17,910 bases of DNA, from positions 1 through 17,910 of the forward strand of contig CABUOE010000023.1 of NCBI GenBank assembly GCA_902493155.1, written 5' to 3'. Source of the DNA: an uncultured Eubacteriales bacterium. Its GTDB lineage: Bacteria; Bacillota; Clostridia; Oscillospirales; Ruminococcaceae. A program made the position numbers and the translations under genes. Of the stretch, positions 15,421 to 17,910 are shown piece after piece; positions within the stretch are counted from its first letter, which is position 1, and the number at the start of each line of letters is the position of its first letter. The notes beneath the pieces are model-generated. The model made no database searches, had not been told where the DNA came from, and saw nothing but the letters and a program-made list of their open reading frames with translations.

Positions 15421-15578
15421 GTTTTATTATAAAACGACAGGGCCTTGAGACGGTGTCCGTCCAGTACCCGCCCGCAATCTCCGATTGCGGTGGCGGGTCG
15501 GGTTCTTATTATAAAATAACAAGGTTCCGGGGCACCCGCCCGCAATCTCCGATTGCGGTGGCGGGTCGGGTTCTTATT
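15421..15578. repeat. Two tandem copies of a 45-bp hairpin-forming repeat with AT-rich spacers
   Basis: Identical 45-bp units at 15466-15510 and 15534-15578 (68-bp period). In each, ACCCGCC pairs with GGCGGGT and CGCAATC with GATTGCG, giving a 14-bp stem with a TCC loop and a 2-nt bulge. Each unit is preceded by a related AT-rich segment (GTTTTATTATAAAAC at 15421, a 7-1-7 palindrome; GTTCTTATTATAAAATAAC from 15502) and the second is followed by a partial third (GTTCTTATT). They lack a T tail, so they are not terminators. They resemble dispersed intergenic palindromic elements (REP/MITE-like). Confidence 0.85.
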
Positions 15579-15618
15579 GTCGAAAAAGGTCATTTTTTTC
15601 AAGAAATTTTTCTTCTGG

Positions 15619-15647
15619 TTGATTATGGAGAAAAATTTTGCTATAAT
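15619..15647 (+). promoter_or_regulatory. Promoter of the glycopolymer operon
   Basis: TTGATT (15619-15624), 17-bp spacer, TATAAT (15642-15647) with an extended TGC just before the -10. The leader is about 70 nt and contains the short palindrome CTATTAATAG. Confidence 0.8.
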
Positions 15648-15725
15648 ATAAAATACATATGTCTATTAATAGGCGGTTATTTTGCGGGATGCCCAAAAAA
15701 TTTATATAGAAAGTTTGGAGTTGCA

Positions 15726-16541
15726 ATGGATTTTTCGGTTTTGATGTCTGTCTATATCAAAGAGAATCCGGATTACTTGCGGCAAAGTTTAGACAGCATA
15801 CTCAATCAAACGGTGCTGCCCACACAGATCGTGTTGGTGGAGGACGGCCCGTTGACGGAAGAACTGGATCAGGTAATCGCAGAATATAAAGAGAAAGTGC
15901 CATTTTTAAAGCTGGTGCCGCTGAAAGAGAACGTAGGGTTGGGGAAGGCGCTCAACATCGGGCTGGAACAATGCGATTACCCATTGGTAGCCCGAATGGA
16001 CACCGACGATATTGCAGTGTCCACCCGTTTTGCCGAAGAGCTTAAGGCCTTTCAGACCGACCCGGCTCTCAGCATTTGCGGCTGTCACGAGTTGGAGTTC
16101 GACGGGGACGTGACAAATGTCATTTCTAAAAAGGCTGTGCCGCTGACCCATGAGGAAATCTATGAGTACGCCAAAAAGAGGAATCCCTTTAACCATCCTA
16201 CCGTCATGTACAAAAAGCAGGCGGTGTTGGACGCGGGCAGCTATCAGCACGCCATGGGCTTTGAGGACTACTACCTTTGGGCTAGGATGCTCATGAACGG
16301 CGCCAAAGGGAGGAACCTCGACCAGTATCTGCTCTATTTCCGCACGGGGGGAGATATGTTTAGGCGTCGGGGTGGATGGAAGTATCTGAAAAGCGCTGTG
16401 GCGGTCAAAAAGAAAATTCATAAACTGGGTCTCAGCAGTTATGGGGACTACCTTAGCTCCTCCATGGCCCATGTGGCGGTGAGCCTGATGCCCAACGGGC
16501 TAAGAAGCTTTGTCTACAAAAAATTCCTCCGGAAGAATTGA
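15726..16541 (+). CDS. GT2-family glycosyltransferase (AmsE-like), 271 aa
   Basis: Transfers a sugar from a nucleotide-sugar to a polymer or lipid-linked acceptor at the cytoplasmic face of the membrane. Seen: the GT-A start FSVLMSVYIKENPDYLRQSL (3-22), VEDG (38-41), the metal/nucleotide motif MDTDD (91-95) and the catalytic-base ED at 180-181 (GFEDYYLW). There is no transmembrane segment. The sugar is not predictable. The ATG at 15726 has GGAG five bases upstream. The frame is open back to 15378, but that part crosses the ATPase terminator, the hairpin repeats and the promoter, so it is not coding. It ends 4 bp before the next gene. Confidence 0.9.
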   Translation: MDFSVLMSVYIKENPDYLRQSLDSILNQTVLPTQIVLVEDGPLTEELDQVIAEYKEKVPFLKLVPLKENVGLGKALNIGLEQCDYPLVARMDTDDIAVSTRFAEELKAFQTDPALSICGCHELEFDGDVTNVISKKAVPLTHEEIYEYAKKRNPFNHPTVMYKKQAVLDAGSYQHAMGFEDYYLWARMLMNGAKGRNLDQYLLYFRTGGDMFRRRGGWKYLKSAVAVKKKIHKLGLSSYGDYLSSSMAHVAVSLMPNGLRSFVYKKFLRKN

Positions 16542-16545
16542 GGCA

Positions 16546-17700
16546 ATGATGAATAAAGAAGCGATTTTGAAAATGAGCGGGCTGCTGTCCGCTGTCAATA
16601 AAATGATTCCTAAAAATCCAAACAAGATTGTGTTTTACAGCAATATGGGATTTCGGGACAACGCTAAGGCGATCTACGATTACGTGGTATCCCGGGATTG
16701 CTCCAGATATCAGATTATCTGTGCTGTCAACGACTGGAAGGATTTTGTGGCGCGGCCTCATCCTGACAATGTGCAGTTTGTGAGCCCCGGAGCGGGAGTG
16801 AAACATTTTTTTACCTCCAAGTATTTCTTTTTTTCCTTTGGAAAGTATCCGGTTAAGCCGTCTAAAAAGCAGGTGGTGATTAATACTACCCATGGGTCAC
16901 CGCTGAAAAAAATCGGCAACTATCTGGACGACAGGGACTATAATTTTTTCACTTACGTGCTGGCGGCGTCGGACTTTTTTGCGCCCATTATTCAGAAGTC
17001 CTTTGGTTGCCGTGAAGAGCAAGTGAAAGTCTGCGGCCATCCCAGAAACGACGCGATGTTTGTGCAAAACGACGCGCTGAAGCAGCTGGGGTTTGAGGAA
17101 GAATACGACAAGGTGATTCTGTGGATGCCCACCTTCCGTCAGTCGGATTTTCTCGGGCAAGACGACATTGAAGCAGCGGACGGGACAGGCCTTCCCATCT
17201 TGTCTGACCGAAAGGACATGGAGCGGGTCAACGAGCGGCTCAAAGGGAAAAACTGCCTGATGATTGCGAAAATCCATCCGGCGCAGGATTTGAGCCTTAT
17301 CGACACCCAAAGCTTCAGCAACATTAAAATCGTCACCAACGCCCGGATGCAGGCGACGCAGTGCAACCTTTACGAGCTGCTGTCCCACGCCGACGCGCTG
17401 ATTACCGATTATTCGTCGGTGTATTTTGATTATCTGCTGCTCGACCGTCCCATCGGATTTACGGTGGACGACATTGGGGAATACATGAAAAATCGCGGGT
17501 TTGTGGTGGATGACCCCTACGAACTGATGCCGGGGGCCTTTATCAATACGCCGGAGCAGTTTTTGGGGTTTGTGGACGACCTGTTGAACGGAAAAGACGA
17601 TTATAAAGAAAAACGGCAAAAGGTAAACGGCCTTGTAAATAAATTTGAAGGCGGCAGGGACTGTGAACGGGTTCTGGAAATCGCCGGGATTAAGCTTTAA
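16546..17700 (+). CDS. CDP-glycerol glycerophosphotransferase family protein (TagB/TagF-like), 384 aa
   Basis: Family members transfer glycerol-phosphate (or ribitol-phosphate) from CDP-alcohols to build teichoic-acid-type polymers at the inner membrane face. Seen motifs: HGSPLKKIG (116-124), GHPRND (164-169), MPTFR (194-198), KIHP (242-245), and DALITDYSSVYFDYLL (283-298). These include the two histidines and the acidic residue thought to be catalytic in TagF. At 384 residues it is a single-domain enzyme closer in size to TagB, so primer addition and polymerisation cannot be told apart. ATG at 16546 follows GAGG too closely; the adjacent ATG at 16549 has better spacing. A TTG frame extension to 16510 overlaps the glycosyltransferase and is unlikely. 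TagD follows. Confidence 0.92.
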   Translation: MMNKEAILKMSGLLSAVNKMIPKNPNKIVFYSNMGFRDNAKAIYDYVVSRDCSRYQIICAVNDWKDFVARPHPDNVQFVSPGAGVKHFFTSKYFFFSFGKYPVKPSKKQVVINTTHGSPLKKIGNYLDDRDYNFFTYVLAASDFFAPIIQKSFGCREEQVKVCGHPRNDAMFVQNDALKQLGFEEEYDKVILWMPTFRQSDFLGQDDIEAADGTGLPILSDRKDMERVNERLKGKNCLMIAKIHPAQDLSLIDTQSFSNIKIVTNARMQATQCNLYELLSHADALITDYSSVYFDYLLLDRPIGFTVDDIGEYMKNRGFVVDDPYELMPGAFINTPEQFLGFVDDLLNGKDDYKEKRQKVNGLVNKFEGGRDCERVLEIAGIKL

Positions 17701-17726
17701 CGCTTGCGGGAAAGGAATTTATCCGA

Positions 17727-17910
17727 ATGAAAAAAGTGATTACTTACGGTACCTTCGATCTGCTCCATTACGGGCATATCAACCTGCTCCGGCGGGCAAA
17801 AGAACAGGGAGATTATCTGATCGTCGCCCTGTCTACTGACGAATTCAATAGGGGAAAGGGCAAGGAGTGCTATTTTTCCTATGAGAAGAGAAAAGCTCTT
17901 TTGGAGGCCA
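17727..17910 (+). CDS. tagD: Glycerol-3-phosphate cytidylyltransferase (TagD-like), 5' part only
   Basis: Makes CDP-glycerol from CTP and glycerol-3-phosphate. The window contains the first 61 codons only. Seen: the nucleotidyltransferase signature GTFDLLHYGH at residues 8-17, with H14 and H17 of the HxGH motif, then INLLRRAKE and ALSTDEFN, as in TagD. The right edge cuts the gene before the second RTxGISTT-type motif. AAAGGA is about ten bases upstream of the ATG. The gene follows the CDP-glycerol transferase after 26 bp, so enzyme and substrate supplier are in one operon. Confidence 0.93.
   Translation, partial: MKKVITYGTFDLLHYGHINLLRRAKEQGDYLIVALSTDEFNRGKGKECYFSYEKRKALLEA

Noticed and set aside
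15466..15578. CRISPR-like repeats
   Set aside because: Only two copies, each a long self-complementary unit, with one AT-rich spacer related to the flanks and no cas genes nearby.
15378..15725. N-terminal extension of the GT2 glycosyltransferase frame
   Set aside because: It crosses the ATPase terminator, the hairpin repeats and the operon promoter. The glycosyltransferase fold begins at the ATG at 15726.
17645..17839. 64-codon plus-strand frame across the transferase/TagD junction
   Set aside because: It lies out of frame with both well-supported genes.

Overview
The window looks like a chromosomal segment of a strict anaerobe of the Bacillota, class Clostridia (an Oscillospiraceae/Ruminococcaceae-like organism would fit). 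The signs are a leucine T-box leader ahead of leuA, a reverse-domain rubrerythrin, a HrcA/CIRCE-controlled clpB, a membrane-anchored beta-propeller protein paired with an ECF sigma factor, strong AGGAGG-type ribosome binding sites with frequent GTG/TTG starts, and classic U-tailed terminators. I see no rRNA, tRNA, CRISPR array, insertion sequence or phage gene.

Layout. 1-2100 (minus strand): leuA (2-isopropylmalate synthase) behind a promoter and a complete T-box riboswitch whose best specifier candidate is the leucine codon CUG. 2147-2850 (minus): a monocistronic reverse rubrerythrin with its own terminator, a consensus promoter and a perfect 12-3-12 palindrome abutting the -35 box. 2921-7735 (plus): a B12-binding-type radical SAM protein, then an ECF sigma factor whose end overlaps the start of a single-pass membrane protein with a large extracytoplasmic beta-propeller, closed by two tandem hairpins. 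7736-8225: a stretch with no convincing gene, a direct repeat, then a consensus promoter with a CIRCE operator. 8226-10819 (plus): clpB, broken by an apparent loss of about 22 nt just before the Walker B motif of the first ATPase domain. 10873-12437 (minus): an SDR oxidoreductase and a membrane-anchored SGNH/GDSL hydrolase in one operon. 12670-15381 (plus): a P2A calcium ATPase with most SERCA-type ion ligands. 15421-15578: two identical 45-bp hairpin-forming repeats. 15726-17910 (plus): the start of a wall or capsule glycopolymer operon (GT2 glycosyltransferase, CDP-glycerol glycerophosphotransferase-family enzyme, and the beginning of a TagD-like glycerol-3-phosphate cytidylyltransferase that runs off the right edge).

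How the genes work together. Most units are independent housekeeping or stress genes: leucine supply sensed through tRNA-Leu, peroxide defence, protein disaggregation, calcium export. Two groups are functional sets: the ECF sigma/beta-propeller pair, which looks like a cell-surface signalling module with the propeller protein as candidate anti-sigma factor, and the glycerol-phosphate polymer cluster, where TagD would make the CDP-glycerol consumed by its neighbour. The most notable observations are the broken clpB, the sigma/propeller pair, the duplicated hairpin repeat and several uncharacterised operator-like repeats.
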